Shown one piece after another: positions 41,536 to 51,758 of a stretch of DNA of 64,000 nucleotides; the stretch's first letter is position 1; every line of letters begins with the position of its first letter. The DNA comes from DAOUKH01 sp965207995 (GTDB lineage Bacteria; Chloroflexota; Dehalococcoidia; SHYB01), in the NCBI GenBank assembly GCA_965207995.1, contig OZ242299.1:1736001-1800000 (forward strand), read 5' to 3'. The notes under the pieces were generated by a model. It saw only the letters and a program-made list of their open reading frames with translations, was not told the DNA's origin and made no database searches. Made by a program: the position numbers and the translations under genes.

Positions 41536-42246
41536 CTAGGCGTCGGCGCGCCGCGCGACGCGGTCGACGTAGACGCCCTGGGTGACGATGGCTTCGGGGT
41601 CGAGTGCGCCAAGCTCGACGATCTCGTCGACCTCGGCGATGGTGACGTCGGCGGCGGTGGCCATGGCGGGGTTGAAGCTGCGGGAAGTGCCGCGGTAGGT
41701 CAAGTTGCCCCACGGGTCCGCGCGAAAGGCGCGAATAAGGGCGAAATCGGCCCTCAATGCGTGTTCAAGTACGCACCTTCTCCCCCCAAACTCGCGCTCT
41801 TCTTTGCCCTCGGCGAGCAACGTGCCCGCTCCTGTTGGCGTGTAGAAGGCGGGGATACCGGCGCCCCCTGCCCGGATGCGCTCGACGAAGGTGCCTTGGG
41901 GCACGACCTCAAGCTCGACCTCGCCGGCGCGGACGCGCTGCTGAAAGGGCGTGTCGATGGATGCGGAGCGCGGCACGGGGAAGGTGGCGACGACCTTGGA
42001 GACCTGGCCGTTCTCGAAGAGAACGCTCATGTTGAGTGCCTCTTCGCCCGCCTTCGCGCCGAAGCCGGGAAGCCCCGCGGTGTTGCTGATGATGGTGAGG
42101 TTGCGCGGGCCGAGGTCGCGGAGGGCGAGGATCAAATTGCTGGGCATGCCGCCCGGGCCGCCGAAGCCGCCGATCATGATCGTGGCCCCGTCCGAGACAC
42201 CACTTACGGCTTCAGTAGCCGACGCGGCGAGCTTGTCCGAACGCAC
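41536..42246 (-). CDS. 3-oxoacid CoA-transferase family, subunit A
   Basis: 236-aa alpha subunit (AtoD/ScoA type). It shows the GGFGGPGGMPSNLILAL coenzyme-binding segment, the ISNTAGLPGFG loop, and the C-terminal ADFALIRAFRADPWGNLTYRGTSRSFNPAMATAA region. Start GTG 42246. It is the first gene of the pair with subunit B and is divergent from the mutase gene. Together they would exchange CoA between succinyl-CoA and a 3-oxoacid or similar short acid. Confidence 0.92.
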   Translation of the reverse strand: MRSDKLAASATEAVSGVSDGATIMIGGFGGPGGMPSNLILALRDLGPRNLTIISNTAGLPGFGAKAGEEALNMSVLFENGQVSKVVATFPVPRSASIDTPFQQRVRAGEVELEVVPQGTFVERIRAGGAGIPAFYTPTGAGTLLAEGKEEREFGGRRCVLEHALRADFALIRAFRADPWGNLTYRGTSRSFNPAMATAADVTIAEVDEIVELGALDPEAIVTQGVYVDRVARRADA

Positions 42247-42417
42247 AGGTTCCGCCTCCCCGGTCGAGCGAGTCGCGGCCTATGGTAACGCACCCGCCGG
42301 ACGCATCGGAATCTGGGCCGCCGCGTGCTACACTGCGATACGGCTAGTCTCCCTCGCCCGCGCCCGGACTGCCGCCCGCGTCCAAGGCGGGCGCGGAGCA
42401 GTCGACGGGGGTGTCCG

Positions 42418-44124
<1,707 letters not shown>

Positions 44125-44142
44125 CGGAGCTACAGGAATCTA

Positions 44143-45129
44143 ATGACGGCAGGAACAGAGATCGCGACCCTTCAGCCGGGCAGCAGTCTGAGCGAGGCGC
44201 TTGCGGCCGACCTCGACGGCGAGCCCGGGCTACAGGACGCCATCGGCGGCATCGCGGCGGCCTGCGTGGAGATCGCGTCCGACGTGGCGCGGGCCGCGCT
44301 CGACGGCGCGCTGGGAAAGACCGGCAAGGTCAACATCCAGGGTGAAGACGTCGAGAAGCTCGACGAGATCAGCATGCGCCGCTTCACCGAGCATCTGACC
44401 GCGAGCGGGACGGTGGCGGTGCTGGGCAGCGAGGAGCTGGACGAGCCGCAGGTGCTCGGCGACTCCGACGCGCACCGGTACATCGCGGTCTGCGACCCCA
44501 TGGACGGCTCCTCGAACATCGACGTCGCGGTGAGCACGGGGTCCATCTTCGGCGTGTACCGGCGCGACGAGGGCGAGCCGGCCGCGGGCGCCTCGGTGCT
44601 GCGGCGAGGCAGGGAGCAGGCGGCGGCGGTGTACGTGGTCTACGGCCCGAGCGCGGTGCTGGTCGCGGCGATGCCGGGCACGGTGCGCGGTTACACGCTC
44701 GACCCTGCCGACCAGACCTTCCGTCTGACGCATCCCATGATCAGGATTCCGAGCGCCTGGCTGTACTACAGCGTCAACGAGGGCAACTTCAACCGGTGGG
44801 AGGAGCCGATGCAGGAGGCGGTGGCTGAGCTGCGCCGCACCCGCTCGTCGCGGTACGTGGGGTCGCTCGTGGCCGACTTCCACCGAAACCTGCTGAAGGG
44901 CGGTGTCTTCCTCTATCCAGGCGACGCGAAGAACCCGAAGGGCAAGCTGCGGCTGGTATACGAGGCGGCGCCGTTGGGGTACGTCGCGGAGCAAGCCGGA
45001 GGCAAGGCGAGCAACGGCACGGAGCGGATCCTCGACGTTCAGCCGGAGGCGGTCCACGAGCGCACGCCGCTCATCGTCGGGAACGCCGACGCGGTCGAGC
45101 GGATCGAAGAGATATTGCAAGCACCATGA
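44143..45129 (+). CDS. fbp: Fructose-1,6-bisphosphatase class I
   Basis: Removes the C1 phosphate of fructose 1,6-bisphosphate in gluconeogenesis. 328 aa with the metal site GSEELDEP and CDPMDGSSNID, SIFGVYRR, the substrate loop YVGSLVADFHRNLLKGGVFLYP and GKASNGTERILDV-x-P followed by HERTP. It is tightly spaced between the mutase gene and the aldolase gene, an arrangement that channels propionate- or amino-acid-derived carbon to sugars. Confidence 0.95.
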   Translation: MTAGTEIATLQPGSSLSEALAADLDGEPGLQDAIGGIAAACVEIASDVARAALDGALGKTGKVNIQGEDVEKLDEISMRRFTEHLTASGTVAVLGSEELDEPQVLGDSDAHRYIAVCDPMDGSSNIDVAVSTGSIFGVYRRDEGEPAAGASVLRRGREQAAAVYVVYGPSAVLVAAMPGTVRGYTLDPADQTFRLTHPMIRIPSAWLYYSVNEGNFNRWEEPMQEAVAELRRTRSSRYVGSLVADFHRNLLKGGVFLYPGDAKNPKGKLRLVYEAAPLGYVAEQAGGKASNGTERILDVQPEAVHERTPLIVGNADAVERIEEILQAP

Positions 45130-45154
45130 GAGCACTGGACTACGGAGCGAGACC

Positions 45155-46165
45155 ATGACGGTAGAGACGCGGGAGCAGACGCTGGAGGAGATTGCGCGGG
45201 CGCTGGTGGCGCCGGGGCGCGGCATCCTGGCCGCCGACGAGAGCACGGGCACCATCACACGGCGCCTCACCTCGATCGGGGTTGAGTCGACGGAGGACAA
45301 CCGGCGGGCGTGGCGGCAACTGCTCTTTACCGCGGGAGGCGCCGGCGATTACATCAGCGGCGTCATTCTGTATGACGAGACGCTCCGGCAGAGCGCGGAC
45401 GGCGGGCGGGCGTTCGTCGACGTGCTCAGGAGCCAGGACATCATTCCCGGCATCAAGGTCGACATGGGCGCGAAGCCGCTTGCCGGCGCCCCCGGCGAGC
45501 AGGTCACGGAGGGGCTCGACGGGCTCCGCGACCGCCTAAACGAGTACGCCGACCTCGGCGCGAAGTTCACCAAGTGGCGTGGCGTCATCGCCATCGGCGA
45601 CCACATCCCGTCCGACTACTGCATCGGGGTCAACGCGCACGCCCTGGGGCGCTTTGCGGCGCTGTCGCAGGAGGCCGGCCTCGTCCCTATCGTCGAGCCC
45701 GAGGTGCTGATGGACGGCGACCACGATATCGAACTGTGCCGCTGGGCGACGGAACGCACGCTCCGCGCCGTTTTCGCGGAATTGGTGGCGCAGCGAGTAT
45801 CGCTGGAGGGGATGCTGCTCAAGCCGAACATGGTGCTTTCGGGCAAGGACGCCGCTAACCGGGCAGGCCCCGCCGAGGTCGCGGCGGCGACGATCGGCAC
45901 CTTCAAACGCACCGTGCCTGCCGCCGTTCCCGGGATCGTCTTCCTCTCCGGCGGCCAGTCGGACGCCGAGGCGACGGAGAACCTGAACGCTATGAACGCC
46001 GGCGAGCGCGATTTCCCGTGGGAGCTCAGCTTCTCCTACGGCCGCGGCCTCCAGGCCACGCCGCTGGCGACTTGGGGCGGCAGAGCGGAGAACGTCCCCG
46101 CGGCGCAGCAGTCCTTCCTCGAGCGCGCCCGCGAGACGAGCGCCGCCCGCGAAGGCAAGCTCTAG
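45155..46165 (+). CDS. Fructose-bisphosphate aldolase class I
   Basis: 336-aa Schiff-base aldolase of the animal/plant type. It starts MTVETREQTLEEIARALVAPG and has ILAADESTGTI, ISGVILYDETL, FTKWRGVI, EPEVLMDGDHD, the active lysine in MLLKPNMVL, and FLSGGQSDAEATENLNAMN. ATG 45155 follows GGAG. It comes 25 bp after fbp; the two form the aldolase/phosphatase pair of gluconeogenesis. Confidence 0.95.
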   Translation: MTVETREQTLEEIARALVAPGRGILAADESTGTITRRLTSIGVESTEDNRRAWRQLLFTAGGAGDYISGVILYDETLRQSADGGRAFVDVLRSQDIIPGIKVDMGAKPLAGAPGEQVTEGLDGLRDRLNEYADLGAKFTKWRGVIAIGDHIPSDYCIGVNAHALGRFAALSQEAGLVPIVEPEVLMDGDHDIELCRWATERTLRAVFAELVAQRVSLEGMLLKPNMVLSGKDAANRAGPAEVAAATIGTFKRTVPAAVPGIVFLSGGQSDAEATENLNAMNAGERDFPWELSFSYGRGLQATPLATWGGRAENVPAAQQSFLERARETSAAREGKL

Positions 46166-46184
46166 CGCGTTCCTGGGCAGCGCG

Positions 46185-46217
46185 CGGCGCGCTTCTTCAA
46201 CCTGGTATAGCGCGCCG
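46185..46217. terminator. Bidirectional hairpin between aldolase and queG
   Basis: CGGCGCGCT (46185-46193) pairs with AGCGCGCCG (46209-46217) around a 15-nt loop, in the 70-bp gap of two convergent genes. There is no strong T-tract. Confidence 0.5.
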
Positions 46218-46234
46218 CTGGGCGGGGGCGACCC

Positions 46235-47392
46235 TTAGCTGATCTGGGCGAGGGCGGCTTCGATTTCCTCGCGGGCGGCGGGGTCGGACTCGGTGGGGAG
46301 GGCGGCGTGAAGGGCCGCCTCCGCTTCATTCCCGCCGATGCGTCCCAAGGCCCAGGCGGCATGGCCACGGACGAGGGCGCTGGGCCCGACGAGGGCACGC
46401 CGGAGGGCAGGGACGGCGCGTGCGTCGCCGACGTTCCCAAGTGCGACACAGGCGTTCCGCTGCATTCCTTCGTGTTTTGCGCGCATCAGCGGGGTGCCTC
46501 GGAAGCGGCGGGCGAACTCGTCCTCCGACAGCGCGAGCAGCTCGATGAGATCAGGATAGGCGCGGTCGACGTCGGAGGCGGCGAACTCCGGGTCGCCGGG
46601 CGTCTCCGCGTTGCGGTCGTTGACGGGGCAGACGTCCTGGCAGATGTCGCAGCCGAAGACCCAATCGCCGAAGTGGGGGCGCAACTCCCGCGGAATCGTG
46701 CCGCGGTTCTCGATGGTGTGGAAGGAGATGCAGCGGGTGTTGTCGACGACGTAGGGCGCGGGGATGGCGTCGGTGGGGCAGGCGGGGATGCATGCGATGC
46801 AGCTTCCGCAATTCTTCTTCAGGGGCTCGTCGGGTTCCAGGTCGAGATCGGTGAGGACCTCGGCGAGGAAGAGCCACGAGCCGGCTTCGCTGGTCAGGAT
46901 GTTGGTGTTCTTGCCGAACCAGCCGATGCCGGCGCGGTGGGCGGCGGCGCGGTCGGGCATGGGGCCGTAGTCGACATAGAAGCGGGCCTCGCCGCCGCCG
47001 AGTGCTTGGAGCGACGCGACGAGCGTCTTGGCGCGGCGTTCCATCACGCGGTGGTAGTCGCGGCCCCAGGCGTACCGGGAGACGCGGCCGCGGAGCGCGC
47101 CGTCGGTAGGCGGCGCGGGGTCGGGGGTGCGGTAGGAGAGGCCCAACGCCAGGACGGAGCGCACGCCGGGGAGGAGTTTGTCGGGGTGGGAACCGCGCCG
47201 GACGCGCGCCTTGTGGAACCAGGAGAGGCCGTCCATCAGGCCGCTGCGGATGCGGTCGAGGGTGGCGCGCTCAGCGTCGGCGAAGTGGTCCGGGGCGGCG
47301 ACGCCGACGAGATCGAAGCCCGCGTCGCGGGCGGCGCGCTTGACCTGGGAGGTCAGGGCGCGCCGGGCGTCAGCCGACGATGTCCTCGCCAC
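46235..47392 (-). CDS. queG: Epoxyqueuosine reductase QueG
   Basis: Last step of queuosine synthesis in tRNA; a cobalamin and iron-sulfur enzyme. 385 aa: N-terminal cobalamin domain with GPMPDRAAAHRAGIGWFGKN, two ferredoxin-type clusters (CGSCIACIPACPTDAI, CDICQDVCPVN), and C-terminal HEAT-like repeats (VPALRRALVGPSALVRGHAAW). The GTG at 47392 overlaps the upstream SDR gene by 23 bp. It is the last gene of an apparent ilvE-to-queG run on this strand. Confidence 0.95.
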   Translation of the reverse strand: MARTSSADARRALTSQVKRAARDAGFDLVGVAAPDHFADAERATLDRIRSGLMDGLSWFHKARVRRGSHPDKLLPGVRSVLALGLSYRTPDPAPPTDGALRGRVSRYAWGRDYHRVMERRAKTLVASLQALGGGEARFYVDYGPMPDRAAAHRAGIGWFGKNTNILTSEAGSWLFLAEVLTDLDLEPDEPLKKNCGSCIACIPACPTDAIPAPYVVDNTRCISFHTIENRGTIPRELRPHFGDWVFGCDICQDVCPVNDRNAETPGDPEFAASDVDRAYPDLIELLALSEDEFARRFRGTPLMRAKHEGMQRNACVALGNVGDARAVPALRRALVGPSALVRGHAAWALGRIGGNEAEAALHAALPTESDPAAREEIEAALAQIS

Positions 47393-48158
47393 CGTCGACC
47401 CCGATGGTGTTGCCGGTAATCCAAGCGGCGCGCGGGTCGGAGAGGAGGGCGATGGCGGCGGCCACGTCCTCGGGCGTGGTGAGGCGTCCGCTGGGATTGC
47501 GGCGCCGCGCGCCGTCGAGCAGCTCGTCGTTGCCGGGAATCTTGCGGAGGGCGGGCGTGTCGGTGACGCCGGCGCGAATCGCGTTCACGGTGATGCCCTT
47601 GGGAGCGAGCTCGCAGGCAAGCTGCCGGATGTGGGACTCGATGGCGGCCTTGGCGGCGGAGACGGGGCCGTAGCTGGGCCAGATGCGGGTGCCGCCGGCG
47701 CTGGTCATGGCGAAGACGCGGCCGCCTTCGCCGATGAGACCCCGCCGGACGAGGCCCTGGACCCAGTAGACGAGGCTGTTCGCCATCACGTCCATCGTCA
47801 TGTCGATCTGCTTTTGTGTGACGTCGCCCCCCGGCTCGTCGGCGACGTAGGGGCGGAGGGTGCCGAAGGCCAGGGAGTGCAGGACGACGCGCACGGAGCC
47901 GCCGTCGAGGCGCTCCTGGATGTCGTCCAAGACCTGGTCACGCTTCCCGGCGTCGGCGGCGTTGACGTTGAAGAAGACGGCCTCGCGTCCCTCGCCACGA
48001 ATCGAGGCCATGACCTCCTCGGCCATGGGCATGGTCGCGCCGCGGTCGAGGTGGACGCCGAAGATGTTGAAGCCGGACTTGGCGAGCTCTTTGGCGGTGG
48101 CGCCGCCGAAGCCGCTCGATGCTCCGAGAATCAACGCCCAATCGGTGGAAGCGGTCAT
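47370..48158 (-). CDS. Enoyl-ACP reductase-like SDR (FabI/FabL type)
   Basis: 262 aa with a divergent dinucleotide motif (GASSGFGGATAKEL), HSLAFGTLRPYV, and an active site Y-x6-K in SYGPVSAAKAAIE, the spacing that marks enoyl-ACP reductases rather than ordinary dehydrogenases. The C-terminus ITGNTIGVDGGEDI is typical. It may reduce enoyl-ACP or enoyl-CoA in fatty acid synthesis. It lies 82 bp after the PAP2 gene and overlaps queG. Confidence 0.82.
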   Translation of the reverse strand: MTASTDWALILGASSGFGGATAKELAKSGFNIFGVHLDRGATMPMAEEVMASIRGEGREAVFFNVNAADAGKRDQVLDDIQERLDGGSVRVVLHSLAFGTLRPYVADEPGGDVTQKQIDMTMDVMANSLVYWVQGLVRRGLIGEGGRVFAMTSAGGTRIWPSYGPVSAAKAAIESHIRQLACELAPKGITVNAIRAGVTDTPALRKIPGNDELLDGARRRNPSGRLTTPEDVAAAIALLSDPRAAWITGNTIGVDGGEDIVG

Positions 48159-48240
48159 GTCGACTCCTGACGCGCCGTGCCGCGTGACTGTGGGCCGGCG
48201 CGGGCCTCATTGTACCGAACGCGCGGGGGGCGGCGAGTCT

Positions 48241-48825
48241 TTAGGCGAGATAGAAGCGGCGGAGGAGGCCGAGGGCCCAGTCGACGACGAAGCGGAACTG
48301 GTTGAGGAGGTGGGCGAAGAACCAGGTGGTGAGGATGCCGATGAGCGCGCCGCTGACGACGTCGAGGGGGAAGTGCATCCCGGCGTAGACGCGGGCGAAG
48401 GCGAAGAGGAGGGCTCCGAAGCCGATGGCAAGTCCCCACCGCCGCCGCACGAGGAAGACGCCGGCGGCGAGGGCGAAGGCGAAGGCCGCGGCGTTGCTGG
48501 GGAAGGAGGGGTCGGTGGGACGGTAGAAGAGGACGTGGACGTCGTCGACGGTGAAGAAGGGCCGGGGACGGTCGATAGCGGAGTTGAAGATGGTGACGAC
48601 GAGGTTGGAGAAGCCGACGCCCACCGAGGCGTAGAGGAAGGCCCACTGGCCCCGGTAGCGCTCGGCGGCGTCGCGTCCGTAGAACCACAGGACGAAGGCG
48701 GCGAGGGAAAGCACGACGGGCAGGAAGAAGTCGCTGACCAGCATCTCCATGACGTTGTCCAGCACCCTGGACCGCCCGGCCAGGCCGTTGATCGCCTCGA
48801 AGAAGGCGCGGTCGGCGTCAAGCAT
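48241..48825 (-). CDS. PAP2-like membrane protein with altered phosphatase motifs
   Basis: 194 aa with five or six membrane helices. Motif 3 of PAP2 lipid phosphatases is intact (ARVYAGMHFPLDVVSG), and motif 1 keeps DRPRP. The Lys expected seven residues before RP is missing, and motif 2, normally PSGH or PSNH, reads FPSNAAAF: Ala112 replaces the catalytic His. It may therefore be an inactive or lipid-binding relative. It overlaps the upstream small membrane gene by 8 bp. Confidence 0.82.
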   Translation of the reverse strand: MLDADRAFFEAINGLAGRSRVLDNVMEMLVSDFFLPVVLSLAAFVLWFYGRDAAERYRGQWAFLYASVGVGFSNLVVTIFNSAIDRPRPFFTVDDVHVLFYRPTDPSFPSNAAAFAFALAAGVFLVRRRWGLAIGFGALLFAFARVYAGMHFPLDVVSGALIGILTTWFFAHLLNQFRFVVDWALGLLRRFYLA

Positions 48826-49240
48826 CGTGCTTGGTCTCCGGCCCGGACCTTCCGGCGAGGCGGGCCCTCAGCAGCGCGAGGAGCGTCCCGGAACGGAACG
48901 CCTCGATCGACGGGGGGACGCGGGAGGCAACGCGTCCGGCGCGCCGGACGACCGAGGCCAGGGCGTAGGTAGCGGCGACGGCGGCGGCAAGCCCGCCCCA
49001 GAACAAGCCGAACTGCTCGCTGCCCTCGACGCCGCCGATGTCGCCGGGGATGGACGGGTCGCCGGTGAGGGTGAACCAGACAAACGCGCCGCAGAGGATC
49101 GCCGCGCCGAGGATGCCCGCGGCACGCCGGTTCGCCAGCAGTTGCACCCCGTCGAGGCCGCTCAAGGCGGCGGCGACTTGGAGCAGGCCTATGGTCGCGA
49201 AGACGACCAGCAGGAAGTAGTCGAGCGCGAGGCTGAACAC
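48818..49240 (-). CDS. Small membrane protein, unknown
   Basis: 140 aa with three hydrophobic segments (YFLLVVFATIGLLQVAAAL, AAGILGAAILCGAFVWFTL, FGLFWGGLAAAVAATYAL) and a basic cytoplasmic tail. GTG start at 49240. It sits between ilvE and the PAP2-like gene with tight spacing on both sides, so it is probably cotranscribed. I do not recognise the family. Confidence 0.65.
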   Translation of the reverse strand: MFSLALDYFLLVVFATIGLLQVAAALSGLDGVQLLANRRAAGILGAAILCGAFVWFTLTGDPSIPGDIGGVEGSEQFGLFWGGLAAAVAATYALASVVRRAGRVASRVPPSIEAFRSGTLLALLRARLAGRSGPETKHDA

Positions 49241-49267
49241 GGGGAGGGCCCGCCCCGGCCGGGCCGC

Positions 49268-50197
49268 CTAGGCGCTGACCGCCGCGGGGTAGACGGGGCG
49301 GCGCCACGCGTCGTAGCGCGGATTGCGCCCGCGGATGACGTCGAAGTAGAGCTCCTGCAGGGCGCTCGTCACCGGGCCGATCTCGCCGTCGCCCACGAGC
49401 CGGTGGTCGACCCGGTTGACCGGCGTCAGATGCGCCGCCGTGCCGGTGAGGAAGCACTCGTCGGCCTGGTAGAGCTCCGTCCGGTCCATAGCCCGCTCCG
49501 CGGTCTCGATGCCGAGCTCCTCGCGGGCAAGCTCGATGATGGTGTTGCGGGTGATGCCGAGGAGGATGTTGTCCTGAGGCGCGGGCGTGACGAGCTTGCC
49601 GCCGGAGACGATGAAGACGTTCTCACCGGAGCCCTCGGAGACGTGGCCGTCGGCGTTGAGCATGATGGCCTCGTCGAAACCGCTCTCGGTTGCCTCGGTC
49701 TTGGCGAGGACGCTGTTGACGTAGCCGCCGGTGATCTTGCCGCGGGCGGGGAGGCTCATGTCGTCGATGCGCCGCCAGGAGGAGGTCTGGCAGTGGATGC
49801 CCTTGCTGGGGTCGAGGTAGTTCCCCAACGGCATGACGAACATCATGAAGTCGTCTTCGAGCTCCTGCGCCTTCAGGTTCGCCACCACCTCGGCGCTCTT
49901 GTAAGCGACGGGGCGGATGTAGAGGTCGTCCTTGATGCCGCTCTTGCGGATCAACTCGTCCATGATGTCGCAGAGTTGCTCGGGAGAGAACCGGACGCTC
50001 ATTCGCAGGATCTTGGCGCTGGCGATCAACCGCTGGAAGTGCTCGATGGGCCGGAAGACGTAGAGCTGCTGCTGCTCTTCGTTCCAGTTGCCGCGAATCC
50101 CCTCGAAGCAGGCCGTGCCGTAGTGAAAGGCGTGCGTGGTGATCGGCAGCTTGGCTTCGGCGATCGGGACGATTTCGTTCTTGAAAAAGGCGTACAT
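49268..50197 (-). CDS. ilvE: Branched-chain amino acid aminotransferase
   Basis: PLP fold type IV transaminase for Leu, Ile and Val, 309 aa. Markers are THAFHYGTACFEGIRG, RPVAYKS, PLGNYL, the PLP lysine in ARGKITGGYVNS, EGSGENVFIV, and the LLGITRNTIIELA phosphate loop. ATG 50197 (MYAFFKNE) is chosen; TTG 50218 is in frame but lacks a ribosome site. It heads the minus-strand run toward queG. Confidence 0.94.
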   Translation of the reverse strand: MYAFFKNEIVPIAEAKLPITTHAFHYGTACFEGIRGNWNEEQQQLYVFRPIEHFQRLIASAKILRMSVRFSPEQLCDIMDELIRKSGIKDDLYIRPVAYKSAEVVANLKAQELEDDFMMFVMPLGNYLDPSKGIHCQTSSWRRIDDMSLPARGKITGGYVNSVLAKTEATESGFDEAIMLNADGHVSEGSGENVFIVSGGKLVTPAPQDNILLGITRNTIIELAREELGIETAERAMDRTELYQADECFLTGTAAHLTPVNRVDHRLVGDGEIGPVTSALQELYFDVIRGRNPRYDAWRRPVYPAAVSA

Positions 50198-50268
50198 GGG
50201 CGGCAGTCCGGTGGACAAGGCTAAAGGGGATTATACAACGCGGCGCGGCGGCCTATGCTAGACCCGCC

Positions 50269-50967
50269 ATGAGCCGGCCCCGTTCATCCACCGATCCCCG
50301 ACAGGGCGCCGTGATCGCGGGGGTGTACGAACGGTTGATGGCGGCGTACGGGCCGCAGGGATGGTGGCCCGCCGAATCGCCGTTTGAGATGATCGTGGGG
50401 GCGATCCTGGTGCAGGCGGTGGCGTGGCGAAACGTCGAGGGCACGATGGCGAAGCTCAGGGAGGCCGGCGCGCTCTCCCCCTCGGCGCTGCGGCGCATTC
50501 CGGAGGCGGAGCTGGCCGAGCTCTGCTACTCGTGCGGCTACCACAACGCCAAGGCACGGAAGCTGAAGGCCTTCGCGGAGCGACTCGGCGAGCACGACGA
50601 CGACCTCGGGGCGTGGCTGGCGGGGCCGTTAAGGACGGTGCGCGGGGAGCTGCTCTCGATTTACGGGGTCGGACCGGAGACCGCGGACTCGATATTGCTC
50701 TACGCGGTAGGGCGGCCGGTGTTCGTCATCGATGCGATGACGCGTCGCATCGTCGACCGGCTCGGCATTGCTCCCGGAGAGCAGACCTACTCGGGCTACC
50801 AGCGATTGTTTGAGGAGAACCTACCGCCGGATGTGGCGGTGTTCAACGAATACCACGCCCTGCTCGTGGCGCTCGCCAAGCGCCACTGCGTGAAGCGGGA
50901 GCCCCGCTGCGGCGGCTGTCCGGCCGCTGAGCTGTGCGCCACGGGCCGAGCGCGCGCGGACGTATAA
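50269..50967 (+). CDS. Endonuclease III-like HhH-GPD DNA glycosylase
   Basis: 232 aa. The helix-hairpin-helix is IYGVGPETADSILLYA followed by the catalytic Asp in PVFVIDAMTRRI. The C-terminal iron-sulfur loop is C-x7-C-x2-C-x5-C (CVKREPRCGGCPAAELC). The lysine of true EndoIII (GVGRKTA) is Glu here, so it should be a monofunctional base glycosylase without lyase activity. TATGCT ends 9 nt before the ATG, another nearly leaderless start. Confidence 0.88.
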   Translation: MSRPRSSTDPRQGAVIAGVYERLMAAYGPQGWWPAESPFEMIVGAILVQAVAWRNVEGTMAKLREAGALSPSALRRIPEAELAELCYSCGYHNAKARKLKAFAERLGEHDDDLGAWLAGPLRTVRGELLSIYGVGPETADSILLYAVGRPVFVIDAMTRRIVDRLGIAPGEQTYSGYQRLFEENLPPDVAVFNEYHALLVALAKRHCVKREPRCGGCPAAELCATGRARADV

Positions 50968-51007
50968 TCGCTTCTGGGGAGACGATCCCCGGAGGCCGCC
51001 CGCTCCC

Positions 51008-51697
51008 ATGCCCCGCTACGATCACGTCCTGCTCGATTTCGACCGCACGCTCAACGACTCGGACTACGTCTACGAGAAGAACCTCGACGGTTTCCTCGGC
51101 CTCACCGGGCGGGAGGTGCTGCAGCTCTGGGAGTCGGTGCACCGTATCGTGCTCGCCAAACACCCCAAGCGGCACGCCGACCTCGACCTGCACTACAAGA
51201 TGATGGTCGAAGAGCTGAACCGCACCACCAAGGCCGACGTGACCGCCGAGTTGCGGCGGCGCATCCGGGCGGCGCAGGAGGAGTGCTGGTACGCAACCGC
51301 CCTGTTCGAGGAGACGTTCGGTTACCTGGACGCGATGGCGGGCGCGGGGTACACCCTGCACCTTGCGACGGGCGACTATGCCAAGACCAAAGTCGAGCAC
51401 ATTGAGAAGCGGGCGGGGCGGTCGTACTTCAGGGCGACGTTCGACGAAGAGACGCTCGGCGTGGGGAAGGGAAAGCGCGACTATTTCGACCGCGCGCTGG
51501 GGCGGCTGGGTGCGGAGGCGGGGCGCGTCGTCGTCGTGGGCGACAGCCTGACGAACGACATCCAGCCGGGACGCGACGCGGGGATGGACACGATCTGGAT
51601 TCGCCGCAAGGGAGAGGCGAACAAGCGGGGGGTCGTACCGACGCGGACGTTCGCCACGCTGATGGCGTCGCTGGCGCACTTTGCCGCCGGCGGGTGA
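51008..51697 (+). CDS. HAD-family phosphatase (YjjG-like)
   Basis: 229-aa haloacid dehalogenase superfamily hydrolase: motif I DFDRTL (DxDxT), motif II LATGD, motif III Lys in GVGKGKRDYF, motif IV VVGDSLTNDIQPGRDAG. The all-helical cap lies between motifs I and II, as in nucleotide/sugar phosphatases. A perfect TATAAT (50963-50968) overlaps the stop of the preceding gene, giving it its own start. The substrate is unknown. Confidence 0.88.
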   Translation: MPRYDHVLLDFDRTLNDSDYVYEKNLDGFLGLTGREVLQLWESVHRIVLAKHPKRHADLDLHYKMMVEELNRTTKADVTAELRRRIRAAQEECWYATALFEETFGYLDAMAGAGYTLHLATGDYAKTKVEHIEKRAGRSYFRATFDEETLGVGKGKRDYFDRALGRLGAEAGRVVVVGDSLTNDIQPGRDAGMDTIWIRRKGEANKRGVVPTRTFATLMASLAHFAAGG

Positions 51698-51758
51698 CGG
51701 ACAGGCCGACGCGTCGGCTATCGCGCTTCGGTATACTGAACCCGGAGGCTTGGGGGCA

